A DNA stretch of 64,000 nucleotides from Euryodendron excelsum (Eukaryota; Streptophyta; Magnoliopsida; Ericales; Pentaphylacaceae): positions 15,715,001 through 15,779,000 of the forward strand of contig CM065378.1 in assembly GCA_033060915.1 (NCBI GenBank), given 5' to 3'. The notes beneath the pieces are model-generated. The model had not been told where the DNA came from. It searched no databases and saw nothing but the letters and a program-made list of their open reading frames with translations. Shown piece by piece: positions 11,611 to 24,550 of this stretch. A program made the translations under genes and the position numbers. Every line of letters starts with the position of its first letter. Position 1 is the first letter of the stretch.

Positions 11611-12948
11611 GCAGGCCCCGGGAAGAGCCTCCACACATTATTGATATGACAGCATGGGGCCATGGGCCACACAAGTAGAACCCAATTATACTGCAACGCC
11701 GAACGTGAAGAATGGACGAATAATTTTTGAGCCACAACATACCTCTTCTACCGCCAGGCCGGTATCAGTGAAAAGACAAAATTAGGCTCCAATTCAAATA
11801 CTCCATAAATCACGAGGAGCAATTTTTTTCCTTTCATGTCTTATTTTATTTTGTCTTGACAAAGTTAAGAACTGCCCTAATTTCAAAATTTAGAATGCGT
11901 GGATTTGTATCCACAGAAGCAACATCTAGTTGGAGATGAAACCACAAAGACTAAAGCGCATTCCTGATGTGTTACGAAAGCCCATTGAAAACATAATAAT
12001 GAGAACAAATAAAGATTTAGAATTAAAGTCTAAATTAAAAAATTAGAATTAAATTAGGGTAAGTGTGTTATTCGAAGATTTAGAATTAAAGTCTAAATTG
12101 CAAAATTACCCTCTGCTGGATCCCGAGTTCATTATCCTGGAGCAAATGGTTGGCAGGAGGTACCACCAGGACTACCTAGACAGAGGCACACCCTATAACA
12201 AGCACCTTTTAGGTTTGTGCAGCTTTGATTTTTTAGGGGGACAAATCGGGTGGTATTTACTTATAACAATGAATAGTCCAATAGGTATCTAGACCATGCT
12301 CGGGACCGGACCTTGTCCAAATAAAATACGCATAGCATTCACGGCCCAATTAGTAGACCCACCAACCCCTGGAAGTTAATGTACACAAACCATAAAATAT
12401 TCGTTATATACGAAAATTATTTTGCTTGAATTGAGGCTATCACTTTAAAACAAGGCACCCAATAAGGCATGTTATACAAATGCCACTGCCGTTTCATCAT
12501 GGAGACAATTGTTGTCTATCGACTACGCCTTTTGGCCAGAAGAGATGGAGACAACTATAAGCACGGCCAATAAGACCATAACTGCATTATTTACTAAATG
12601 GGCATTTTTATCTTATTTTTATTTTTGTTAAGACAAAATATGCATAAAAACAATTAGCTGTTCAACCCTAAACACAATTAGTCAAAAAATATGTCTAATT
12701 GGTAGTAGTACTTCGACAATCTTTTGAGGGATGGGAGTTGACTGACAGAAGGGAAAAAACAAGAGTGGAACCATTCGAAGTTTTCTTGCTTCCATACATA
12801 ACCAAATTTGATTCATTTGGCCCACTCAATTGATCTTTATTATTAGCATGTTTCTCCTTAGGGTTTTAATTCACGAGGACAGCATAAAGCTGCATGTTTA
12901 GTTACCTATATAAGATGTAGGGGATTTGCACGGCAATCCCTTTAACTT

Positions 12949-13052
12949 TCACGTCTCACATTTGCCTTCTTTTCAACTACCCGAAATGCATATCTTGATT
13001 TCACGTCTCACATTTGCCTTCTTTTCAACTACCCAAAATGCATATCTTGATT
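12949..13052. repeat. 52-bp direct tandem duplication
   Basis: Two adjacent units start TCACGTCTCACATTTGCC and end ATCTTGATT. They differ at one base (CCG versus CCA), pointing to a fairly recent duplication. Confidence 0.9.
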
Positions 13053-13227
13053 ATGAGAATGTCAAAACATTGTATGGCACTTAAAAAGGAAATATTGAAC
13101 CTGGGGTAGCTTGAAAGGAAATATTTCTAGGCCCATTTTGCTCTCATTAGACTAGGGGCAGTTTGAAAATAATATCACTTGGTAGACCTTCCAACATAAT
13201 ATTATACAGGTTAGCTATGTGTATGGA

Positions 13228-13432
13228 CAGTAGCGGATATAGGATTTTAGATCAATGGGTAAGGTAAAAAAAATTTTGTTCAAAGAAGGGTAAGGTAAAA
13301 AAGTTTTAATTTTGAGGGAGCCATTACACTATATAGTTTAATAAATATACAAAAATCCATGGGGTTCTAAGGCAATTTTAAAAATTTTAGAGGAGCCGCA
13401 GCCCTCGCTAGCCCCCTCTCTGTCTGCCACTG
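13228..13432. repeat. Interspersed repeat with CAGTRGCGGAT / CCACTG ends
   Basis: The left end CAGTAGCGGATATAGGATTTT and right end TCTGCCACTG are short inverted matches flanking a purine-rich interior. Similar CAGTGGCGGATC ends are common on dispersed repeats in plant genomes; the family cannot be named here. Confidence 0.35.
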
Positions 13433-13752
13433 TGTATAGATTCAATTACTGGTGAACGATATAGCTTAGTATAGCTGGGTTTATCATTTCAAATAGAATT
13501 GAATAACGTTAGTATAGCTAGGTTTTTAATGGCGACGGCTTATACCGAATTTCTTGTCCGCTGGAGACAAATAGAACTGAATTGGGACTGAAAATAAAGT
13601 TCATAGATGAATTCCAGGGTTACACTAGCAAATACAAGTCATCACTGATCTACAGTTACATCTGTTAAAAGTAATTAATGGTGGTACATGTCTCCTGAGA
13701 GAGAGAGAGAGAGAGGCTGTCGAGGTTTGGTGCTGATGAATCATCAGTGAAC

Positions 13753-16233
13753 CTAGCAGAATGTTTGCTGAATTTGGTGAGCGAGTTCCTCCACGCTAAG
13801 TTTGCATTCAATTCCAATCTATCACGAATGTCACATACCCAATTTTTAGCTTCAATAAACTTAATTTAATCAACACAATCAACAAGTGCTATAAAACAAA
13901 CATTTATTTGATAGATTTATGTGAAATAATGATCATAATGGTGATGGTACAAATTCTTTGGTTTTCAGTGAGACACTGTCCTTCCTGAGAGAGATGCAGT
14001 AAACTTAAAATGCAATTATATAGAAGTACCATAATGTCTCATCCACGAATGGAATTGAAATCATAGTTTTTTTTTTTTTGTTTTTTTTTTACTGCCTCAC
14101 ATATTGATGTGATTATTTGTAATTTTTTTATGTCAAATAAAAACACCACCATTATTCCTTTTAACTATATAAAAATTATCTAAGAATATAAATTTTCTCT
14201 TGCTAGTTTCATTTCAAAATGCTATACATTGATATCCTGTAATTAAAAGTCATCATGTTTGGTGTTTTATTTTGAAGTGAGATGTTGTTATTCAACCCTA
14301 TCATTACATAAGTATAAAAATTCTTATATTAATTTTCTGGTTGTTCTCATCAATAAAAAAAAAAGAAGACTATTTGTGTCTTGTTCCTTATAAACCTACC
14401 TACATTAAGTACCACTAAGCCATGATCAGCTGAATTATATCCAAGTGTTTGGGTGTCCGCTAGCGTTTCACAGAGAGAGAGAGAGAGAGAGAGACCACGG
14501 TACCAACTTAAAAGAACATATCAAAGGAAGCTGAGGAGCATTTAGATACAAAAACATGTTTACCCGTTCAGTTAATTTTAACTAGGTACAGTGTAAGATA
14601 CTTAGGGACATAATTTTCTAATACATATGGTTTATCATTTAACTGGGAAGAACGTGTGTGTTTTTCAAAATATTAATGTTACCTACCTGAGTTGTCGTGG
14701 CACATTTTTTCTTCCTTTAAAATTATAAACAAAGAAAAGTAAAAAGATAGAACAGCATATTAAATTTATGTGTTACCTTGATAGTGAATGAATTAAGCAT
14801 GGTTTCATCAATGGTGCTGATGCTCACATGGAGGATTTCAAGCGAGAGGTCTTCGAGGGCTGATATAATCTTCACAGCCTGTCCGGGAATTCGAGGAGAT
14901 GTCGTCTTCAGAAGAACATTTGGCCCAGAGAACTTCACCTCAACATCAGCAATGGCCGATTTTGAGTTCGCGACGAGTTCGTTAGCATTGTCAATGGCGG
15001 AAGTGGAAGAAGAAGAAGAAGGAGATGGTTCAACTGGAGAAAGATAACCTTGCCGCGAAGTGGGTATGATTGGAGAGAGATAACCTTGCTGAGATCTAGG
15101 CTTGTAAGGGCTACTCGGCTGTGGAGTTCTTGGACTTATGGGTAAGTTTATTCTAGGGCTTGGAGGTGGTTTTCTAGGGCTAAGTGGTGAGGGTCTTGGA
15201 CTTGAGAGAAGCCTTGGACTTAGAAGATCACTGTAAACTTTTCTTTGCTTCTTGGCCTCCAGAGACTGCAGAACTTGCTGTAACTCGCTGATATAATCCA
15301 CAACCCCACCTATTATTGATGCTTGATCCCCCTACACAAGAGAAAATAAAATAGAATAGCTATTACAGTCAAAAATCAAAATTTCATTTCGATAGTTTGT
15401 TTGGGTTGACTCAGGAACAAAAAAATGTTTTGAAATGTTTTGAAAATATTTTAAAAATAAAAGAAATTAATATAGTAAAATACAAAAATATTTATAAAAA
15501 ATTCTAAATTCTTGTTAATGCAACTTATTATTGGTATGTATTGTTGTGCTTTAGTACATTTTTTTTATTTTATAATAGTTTGTTTTGATAGAAATAATAG
15601 AGTTTTATTATTTCATTAATGTTTCATTTTAATCTTTTTAAAAATAAAAACATTCTGATAAAAAAAAATAAAATGAGGGCGGTGGATGTCTGAAGTAGAT
15701 ATATATATAGAGAGAGAGAGAGAGAGAGGGTCTAGTGAGCACTGGTATTATATTATGCATGGAGAATTAATACAAGCAAAATGACTTATTACTCTTTTAA
15801 CATAGAAGCAAGGCATGAGCAACCGCAAGACCGACAAATGCTCGTTCATCTGCTTCCTCCGGTTGCGCTCTACTGTTATGTGAGAGATCCTTTGTTGCCC
15901 ATCTGGGTTTGCTAATTCTTCTGAAGAAGCCATCGTAGTGAGCTTTTGTCTCTTGCTCTTTGGCGAAGCTTCAAGTTCAGTCTCAGATTCTTGCAAAGCA
16001 CTCGAAGAGGTTGATTTCTGAGAAACTAACAGTTTCAAAGTCTCTTGATTCTCTTCGCCGTCCTTTGAAGACAAGCTAGTTTCCTCCGAGGGTGCAACTG
16101 GACGAAACTCGGCAGCAGCCTCTAAGCTTTCGAGAATGCTGAAGATATCCACCGACGAGGCTGCACCGGCCAGGTGGGTTTCGCCGAATTCGGACTCTCC
16201 GAAAAAATCAGATAAACTGTCACCACCACCCAT
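13753..16233 (-). CDS. SPCH: bHLH transcription factor SPEECHLESS
   Basis: Exons on the minus strand are 16233-15793, 15331-14777 and 13818-13753, with GT..AG introns; the joined frame gives 353 residues (Arabidopsis SPCH has 364). The ATG is preceded directly by an in-frame TAG. The basic region starts at residue 118 (HITVERNRRKQMNEH) and keeps the E-box contacts H118, E122 and R126. The helix-loop-helix is split by intron 1 after YVKR. Next comes a Ser/Thr-Pro rich stretch (about residues 183-255: SPRLLSSPRPSPLSPRKPPP and repeated GYLSP), matching the SPCH-specific MAPK target domain. The C-terminus is the conserved regulatory domain ending QQIQQTFC-like (HQIQQTFC). SPCH with ICE/SCRM partners drives entry into the stomatal lineage. 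All known signatures are present and no lesion was seen. One change from the usual helix 1 is LRLLMPCFY instead of LRSLMPCFY. The 958-bp second intron carries a GA microsatellite. Confidence 0.95.
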
Positions 16234-16657
16234 CTAGGAACACTTTTCCAGGAAAACAACCTCAGCCGTCGGGTAAACCGCCTGCGAATACGGGAAAACA
16301 ACTGAGAGTGGAAACTAAAACACAAAGATACTCATGAACATGGGTTGGTTGTCGAAATGAATAAAAAGAAAATGGAGGAGTAAATATACGAGCTGATGTG
16401 AAAGTGACTGAACTATCGCCATCAACTCTTTTGTTTTGTTTTTTTTATGGCTCTCTCTCTCTCTCTGTGAGTCCTGCCTTTACCGTTAGATGTTATCGTC
16501 GTTGGTGAATCAGACAGAAATCAGACTAGCCAAAGTAAAGAATGGAGAGCCGTTAGAGTTTTTGCACAGAGAGCGAGAGAGGTAGAAAGAGAGAGCTGTA
16601 TAAAAAGAGGGTTTGCTGATAGGAAGAACAATCGAAATTATTGACTATGCAACATGG

Positions 16658-16665
16658 TTTATATA
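16658..16665 (-). promoter_or_regulatory. Possible TATA box upstream of SPCH
   Basis: The minus strand reads TATATAAA, about 425 bp upstream of the SPCH ATG and next to a GA tract at 16675-16691. The distance allows a leader of nearly 400 bases; this is a weak inference. Confidence 0.3.
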
Positions 16666-19632
16666 ACAAAGGTGAGAGAGAGAGAGAGAGTTGTAATGCT
16701 ACAGAAACTTCAATCAGAATTATGAGTCTTAACAAGAGTTTTGCATTTTAAAACAAAATACTTATTAAAATTATATATCTTAACGAGAGTTTTGTATTTT
16801 AAAACAAAATATTTGTTGTAACTATTATAATTTAAAAAAATGTCATTGTTACATCGTTTTAACAAGTATTTTTGAATAAATTTCTTGTAAAAATAGTTTT
16901 TTTCAAAGATGGTTTGCTCAGCAAGAACAATGGAAATTATTGACAGTACAAATGGTTTATAGAACAAGAGTAATTACTAATTGTTCTTAATCACACGTCA
17001 CTTCTCTTTATAATCTTACAATGAAGTGGGTCGGGTTCACAAATGACAACTTTGAGATACTGTTACCTTTCTTTTTAAGTGACAAGAGAAAGTAGTTAAC
17101 GAAGGGACGTGAATTAATATTTTTTTATCTCTATGACTTAGTTATTTCGTTTTTGTTATGTTTGTCGTCAACTTGAAAGGATGCTCCTTATGGGGTTTTT
17201 GTTTTGAAAAAAATTACTATTTAAAAATAAGAGAGAAACATATTTGACAAAATGAACTAAAAAATAAATCAATTGTAGCAATATTATTTGTCTTAAGAAC
17301 CTCCTATCATAGTTGAAATAGTTGAAGTAGTATAATGATTTTATACAATCAAAATATTCACAACTAATTTTTGTATAAAATGACGTGAGAGAATGAGAGT
17401 CACTTTAAAACAAATAGCCAATCAAAATGGCTCTCGAACGAGGATGACTCTTAGGCAATTTCATTGCTATCGTTAAGGGAAACCAACCTTAATTAACTAC
17501 AGACTAATCATGAATTAGGAGAAGAGCAATAGATTTAAAGGATACAAATTAAGTAATTCATTTTTTCATTGGAAACGTAATAATGATATTTTCTATTTTG
17601 GGCAGAAGTGCCTTCCACGTGCTTCGAACAAAGTCTGGCTATAAATCAATCGATTTTCAGAAGTGTCTTGCTTGAAATGGCATTTACTTGTTTTTTTCCC
17701 TTTCTTTTTGTTCATTTATATTTGTGATAAAGCAATATTAATACCACGTGTTTCCAAGGGTGGATGCATCAAGATTTGGCAACTTCTACTTTTTATTTTA
17801 TTTTATTTTTATGTTTGTTTAATTTTAGATTGTAAATATAATGTATTGCCCCTACTGAATTTACTAACCTTAATTGCATTTGCCTCCACTGAATTCACTA
17901 TCTTGCAAAAAAAATACTAACACCTACAGTTTTTTTTTTCCAACTGAATTGCTTTTTGGAACTTCTTTTTTTTTTTTTTAACATGGCTTTTTCTTATTTG
18001 GATTGATGCCTTATTTTAGAAAAAACAAAAAAGATATAGAAATTATATGGGACTTTAATACCATCTAAGCTTCTAAAAAATTTGGACCCTCAAAAATCTT
18101 TTGTTTGTACCACTTTTTGTTTTCCTGAATTTAATTAGGCTAGTTTATTTAGATCTTCTTTTTCTAAGGGGCATTCTTTTCTCACCTAAACTAGGACACT
18201 TTCAGAGAAAAAAATGTAAAAACTATATAGGACTTTGACTATAGCATTTAAAATTTTAAAGAATTTTGGGCCATAATAAATTTTCTTATTTTGTAGAATT
18301 TATTCATTTTTTTTTTGTTTGTGAAAACAATGCTTTTCTTTTCTATAGTTCACTGGTGGAGTTGATATTTGACCCTTTTTTTCAACAGATCTTTTTTTTC
18401 TCATTTGGATCTGGATTTTTTTTGTTAAAAAAAAAAAGACGTGAAAACTATATAGAGCCTTATTAAGTTTTAAAAAATTTGAGGCCTTAAAAAGTTAAGC
18501 CTTTTGTTTTTCTATATAGACTTTGTATAGACGCGGAGCTCTTTTTTTGTCATCCTTAGTATAATTATTTATTTATATATAAAAAATAGATTGTCAATTA
18601 AAAAATAATTTTATGCAAATTTTGTGTAAGTTCACCTCTATTGAACAAAAATCCCAGATCCACTCCTGCCCTAGCATAAACCTTAGACCTTGTAAGATGA
18701 ATTCTTCAAAATTCAAGGGTGACAAATTATAAGAAAAGGGGGCAAAGAAATTGTTAAATAAATAATTGCCTTTAAAATAGAGAAGAATCAGAACGATCGC
18801 ATGAAACAATTAATTGGAAAAACAACTCATCTGCATTTGCAGAAGGAGATGAAATGTTGTTTCGTTAAAAATGTTAGTGCCAGAAACTTTAATGAACCCC
18901 CAACTCCAATGCAACACAACCTTAAATTGCTTCTTGGGAAAAAGAACTAAAAAAATATATTGTACTATCTTTAATTGTTTTTGTCTTCTTAAGCTACATT
19001 GATAACTCATGATGAATGAGCAGAAAGTGTTGGTTTCAGTCCTGGCAAAAAAGCATAGCTCTCATATATAGGACTTACACAGTTGTGTTATCAAGTTTCA
19101 AAATGCATGACTCTCAGTTCATTTTGTGCCATAAAAGATGAACCTTAAAGATACATTAGGATCGAGGGAGATTCTTGACAGCTTGTAATGACTCTTTTGG
19201 TGAACTCAAGATGGTACTGTTTCGACACAAGTCATGTGGTAGATTGTTTTGCCAAGAAATATAGTTGTTTGGTGGAAAAGGAGAACTCAGGGTAAATATA
19301 TTTACTTACAAATACATATATATATATATATATGTATAGATTTACAGAGAGATATCTATTGACTGACGTAACAAAATTTTTATACGAAATGATGTGGTAG
19401 AATTGGAACATTTCACTTTTAATGATGGTTCTTAATTAAGATCAACATTTCAGGGATTTTCTGTATAGTTTTATTTATTCATTTTTGTAATATTAAAATT
19501 TCCTTAATTAACAATCCACAAAATCCATTCCATCCTATGAATTATATAAGAAAAGCATCTTCGGCTGGCTACGAAAGACAACAGAGTCTGAAAATGCATA
19601 GATAGGTACATGCATGTCTGTATGAATATATG

Positions 19633-19634
<2 letters not shown>

Positions 19635-19664
<30 letters not shown>
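19635..19664. repeat. (GA)15 microsatellite
   Basis: Perfect dinucleotide run in gene-free DNA. Confidence 0.95.
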
Positions 19665-19668
<4 letters not shown>

Positions 19669-20102
19669 TAAATGAGGTAGGGAGGCGGTAACGAGCTAGA
19701 CACGAAGGAGATGACGATGGGGGACTGCCAAAGTCTGCAAGTTGTCTGTTTGAGAATTTGATATTCATGAAGGAGGCTTTCAATGTGCATACACGGCATC
19801 TCCGTGCCCCGTATAATTAATAATATGATTTTCAATCAAGTGGAAGACCTGTTTCTCTCTCTCTCTCTCAAACTATGCCTGTATGAGAGTGTGTGGTATG
19901 GTGGCAGATAGTGTGGGCTGAGAGAGAAAGGAGAGGAGTAATTGTGAGTTCAGCATGGGAGTGCGTTTCATTTAAAAGTAACCAGAGGAGGACTTTGGAT
20001 TTTTAACAATTACTCTCCGCCTTCCAAATTTTTTCTATCATCCATCACCTTTCACATTTACTCTCTTCAACCACCCTCTCTCTTCTGTTCAAAAAAAAAA
20101 CC

Positions 20103-20105
<3 letters not shown>

Positions 20106-20141
<36 letters not shown>
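20106..20141. repeat. (CT)18 microsatellite
   Basis: Perfect dinucleotide run, following a duplicated CAACCACCCTCTC section just upstream. Confidence 0.95.
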
Positions 20142-20142
<1 letters not shown>

Positions 20143-23100
20143 AGAGGATCGCTTAAAAAGTACCCACATCCAGATGACATGTTAGCATTTTTAAAAATAT
20201 TCATGTATATATTCACACATGCAAGCGTGCATGATTAGTGTTATGCTAGGCCCTGAAAACGGTATGCCTCCTTGACAAACAACTTTGTAGGGCTGGGTGA
20301 ATCCAGAACTTTTATTTAGTAGGGACAAAATTTACGCAAAAATCACTTATACACAAAATTATTTCTTAGTTGACAAAATTTTTACTTTGATAAATAAAGA
20401 GGTAAGTATATTAAATACGTTGAAAAAGAAGCACCGTCTTTATGCAAAAGTTGTATATAAAAAATTATATAGCTACAAAAAATTTTAATTCAAATTTGGA
20501 TGACTAGGTTTCGAAATTTTGAGAAAAGATTTTGAGATTTTAGTAACTAAGCGTCTGTGGATACAATTAAAAAATTAATATGGAAGATTTTGGAATTTGG
20601 GTCTCTTTTTTGAACTTTTAAAATACTATTAGATAGTAATTAGATAAATAAAATATTAAATAGGTAAGAATATTTTAATTTAATATTAGAATAGAGGGTT
20701 AAAAATTGAAATTGTGTTATTTATTGGGCTAAATAACAAAGAATTAAAGATATATATATATATTTTGCTACGTGATATTCAATGGAGAAGTATTAATAAA
20801 TTCAAAGATGAGCAAATATAGATTTAGTAAATAAGTGGGGTGAACATATACATTGGTAAACTAGAATCAAATATATACATATAAGTTTTTTTAATAAAAT
20901 AATAAAAATTATCACATCAGTAAGGACAACTGCTTCTACTGAGCCCTTGTTACATCCACCCTATATAGGGCATGTGGACTGTCTTTGGCTTGTTTTGGGG
21001 TCAAAAACGGACGCTAAAAACTCTAATATCTCAGATATCCAAAGTACTATTTTATATTTTAAATATTCAAAATATACAGTATTTTAGTTTGAAATTTTTG
21101 GAAACTCAGGCGGACCGTGGCCATGTCCGTCCGCAACTGCGCCCAATAGTTTAGCCAACTGCCTAGAAAGTAGAAACATTTAAGGAGAGGGCACCTCAAC
21201 CTTGATGAGTGAGCTCTCTGGTGAATGCATGGCAGGGTGTAACTTCCCATTTTAAATCATACGCGATTCATATTCATTACACATATCAATTTAATTCAGT
21301 AACCTAGCTAGCATCACAGTGGTATCGTCATACGATCACAGACTTATGATAAGCACAAAAAGACACTACACATTTTGCGTTCTTGATTTTTCCTTTTCCC
21401 TCTCCTGGCCCCATGGCGGCAAACATATATATATATGTGTGTGTGTGTTTGTGTGTCTTAAATCCAAGTCAGCCTCTCTTTGTACGTAACACTGTAAATT
21501 CAAGGCATACAAATTCTCTCTGCTACATAAATATATATGAATGGAATAGTGGGACAAAATTTTAAAACAAAGAGGAGAATTAATAAGAGGGGCCTTACTA
21601 AACTTCATTAATTCCACAATCTGAAACATCATTTAAGGCCAGCACGAAATGTACCGAGTATAACATTACTGCCACATTTTCTTCTTTGCACATATCTCTC
21701 TCTCTCTCTTGTCCGTCATGAAAACATGCCGGTGAATTTTCATATGACGGCTGAACTTCAGGGAGTTTTCAGGGATCGCGACGTCCGATCGTATACATGT
21801 CGGATTTCCAATTATGGGACCTACGACCTTGATTACACAATAGATTTCTGTGTCCCATTTTTCATGTCATGCCCCCATCAAACCCTCTAATGGTTGGGGG
21901 GCCTGGCATTTGATACAGCTCCCCTTTCTCCTCAAATTTAATAGGGTACGTATATTAAAAGGGTATTTCATCAAATATTTCTCAAAAGTCACCGAATAAA
22001 TGTTGCTGTTGTTTTTATCACATTTCATGACCTTGTCCTGCATGGAAGCCTTAAATTTTGCAGCCCCCACTCCCACACACACACACAGAGTTATATACAT
22101 ACATATATATATATATATATATGTAATTCAATCCTCTGGGTGCCAAGAAAATATATAGTGCATATCATTCCTGATGAAAATTATGATAAATCTGGTAGAT
22201 GAAAAATGTAATGTAGTACGGACAAACTAAAGCATGTACAACTAAACTGACATGTAGCATGCAGAAGAGATGTTTGGCATACAGATTCATATTATATATA
22301 TTTTGTGAAGCAATGGATTAGTCATTCTGTTACGCAGAAACAACCAGCTGACTCTGCGTAATGCAATGAACCGAAAGTAAACGAATGCAGAATTTTTTTA
22401 CGCGGTTCAGCGATGAATGTGTGCCATCTAATATCTACAATACATTCTCATGATGCAAATGGCACAACATTTCTCCACAGTTCATTATTTCTCATAAATG
22501 TCCCTCTCTCTCTGTGGAGATTTACGCTCTATATGGATTAAGAATTTTGACGACGAAAAAGAAAAAGACAAAGAAAAATGGCAAAATTTTGGTGATAGAA
22601 AAAAAGAAAAAAGGAAAAGGGTAAGAATTTGTTCACTCACCTTTTTATTTGCTTTTCTTTTGATAAATGCGGATTCTAAGCACAGCATTACGCAATGAGA
22701 CCAACACTAGCTGAACCATTCTCTCTCTATAATTTTGTGCGCGTTATTGCAAAATTAAGGCATTGGAAAATGAACAGTGGTGGAGCACTTGAGTAACATC
22801 TCTCTCATGCGTTGCATCAAATGTGTTTTAAATGTGACACGAAAATGCGCCATTTAGAGCAAGCAAGTGAACCTTGAAAACAAATCTTGGCACGACTCTT
22901 ATGGCATGAAATCAAGACCAAAGATTATGACTTTTTTTGTCTTTTCTTTTTCCCTCGTTTGGTGATTGTGACTTTTAGTGAGAATGATAAAGTGGTGTTC
23001 CAACTCTATACAAAGACTAGCATTCTTATCTTCACGTCACATTCGAAGAATACCTTGCATATTACAATTGCAAAACTAATTAACCTACTCAAGTTTGATT

Positions 23101-24256
23101 TAGTTTTTGGTTTGTTACAAACTCGTTTGTGATTGACTTATTATATAAATAAGTTAAGTTTTAACATATTTTAAAATTTATTAATTTTCTAAACTCGACT
23201 TGATAAACTTATATATATTAAAAAAAATCAAGCTTCTCGAGCTTGATTTGATAAAAACTCTTTTGAGATTAACTCAAAAATTAAATTAATCAAACTTAAA
23301 CACATTATAAAACTCATTAAGATTTTTAAATCAAGTTCAAATAAACCATCACTTAACTCAGCTTGACTTGTTTATAGCTCTACTTGTGAATGGAGGTCGT
23401 TTAGTTGATAATCAAGAAGTAAGAGCTAGGGATGGGGATTAAGTCTTTGCAATAGATAGGGACAAGGGTTACAGCCAGGTATCAAGCAGGTGACTAAGTA
23501 GAAGCCAACTTAGTTTATGTCATTCACTTCCTAAGTTGTGTACTAAGAAGTCCCAAGTTTATCAACCTCTACTGTAAAGGAAGTAAGTAACGATATATAA
23601 ATAAAAAATTCATACAGAATTTATTACTAGAATAATATGATTGAATAAGAGTCATTTACTTAAAAATAAAATATCTAGCCTGGTGACTCTTATTTACCAA
23701 AAAAATTACAGTTACATCATTTTGATAAAAAATTTTGTACAAGTTTTTTTTGAAAAAAATAGCATTTTTCAAAGGAAATTCTAGGTAGGTGTTTGAGCGT
23801 GTGATTCTCGGGCAGACTGAGGATCCTTCATCACGCTAGTTGTTGTTGGACATGTCGCGAGGCTTCTACTGGCCCATGTCAGCAGGCCTTGTGATAAGTA
23901 TTCTAGAGGGGCCTACTAATGTCGGCCAGTCCTGGTGTATTTCATACCATGGAACATTGGGCGCACAATTGGTATGGATGTGATCCGAAATCATATTCTA
24001 ACCCAATTAGGACAGATAAATTGTTGCACCCAAACACCCCGTTAGGGGTTGTTCCTTTGGTTGGTAGGTAGAAAGCAATAATTATTTTAAACGGCAATCG
24101 ACATATACATCGTGAGCTGGATACTCTGTCAGAATAGTGGGCCCTACGAGAGAGATCATTCATCGTCCAGATACCACCTTGGAAAGTTAGAACTTAGAAG
24201 GCCCGGTGTCAACGCAGTTTAAGCCCATTCTGCAACTCATTGCCAAACAGGAGAAT

Positions 24257-24550
24257 TAGTCTGTTTGGAACTTGGGAGAGGGTGTAGAAGGGAAGGAAAA
24301 AATTTAAAAATTTTCTCCTTCCTTGTTCAGTTTATAATTTTAAAAATTTCCCGAACAGGTTCTAAAAGAGAAAGGTTGGAAAAAAAAAAGGAGAAAAAGG
24401 AAAGAGAAAGGGGGAGGAAAAATACACACATTCTCTCTCTCTCTGTTATCCTATTCTCCCCTTATTTTCTTTAAAAATCCAATAAGAAAGGGAAACTAAT
24501 TTTCTTTCTTTTTATCCCTCCCCTCCCCTGTTAAGTTTCAAACAGACTGT
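24257..24550. mobile_element. MITE-like element with terminal inverted repeats
   Basis: TAGTCTGTTTGGAACTTGGG at the left is mirrored at the right by CTGTTAAGTTTCAAACAGACTG. The interior is purine-rich then pyrimidine-rich, so the element can fold back over most of its length. Non-coding. Confidence 0.65.

Larger units (their letters stand above)
11611..13752. other. Gene-free stretch downstream of SPCH
   Basis: No coding region was recognised. It contains a 52-bp tandem duplication (12949-13052), an interspersed repeat (13228-13432), a GA tract near 13698 and, probably in its last part, the SPCH 3' UTR. Confidence 0.45.
16692..24256. other. Gene-free AT-rich region
   Basis: About 7.5 kb without a convincing gene. 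It contains the distal SPCH upstream DNA, T- and A-rich low-complexity sequence (17.6-18.5 kb), short TA runs (19315-19333 and near 22105), GA/CT tracts (listed separately), and near 23100-23370 a repetitive section rich in CTCGAGCTTGA-like motifs. Small open frames here are short, composition-driven and lack domains. Confidence 0.5.

Noticed and set aside
22340..22440. LTR-like phrase with TTACGCGGTTCAGCGATGAATGTG
   Set aside because: Resembles a motif common in plant retroelements, but no boundaries or coding sequence could be found nearby.
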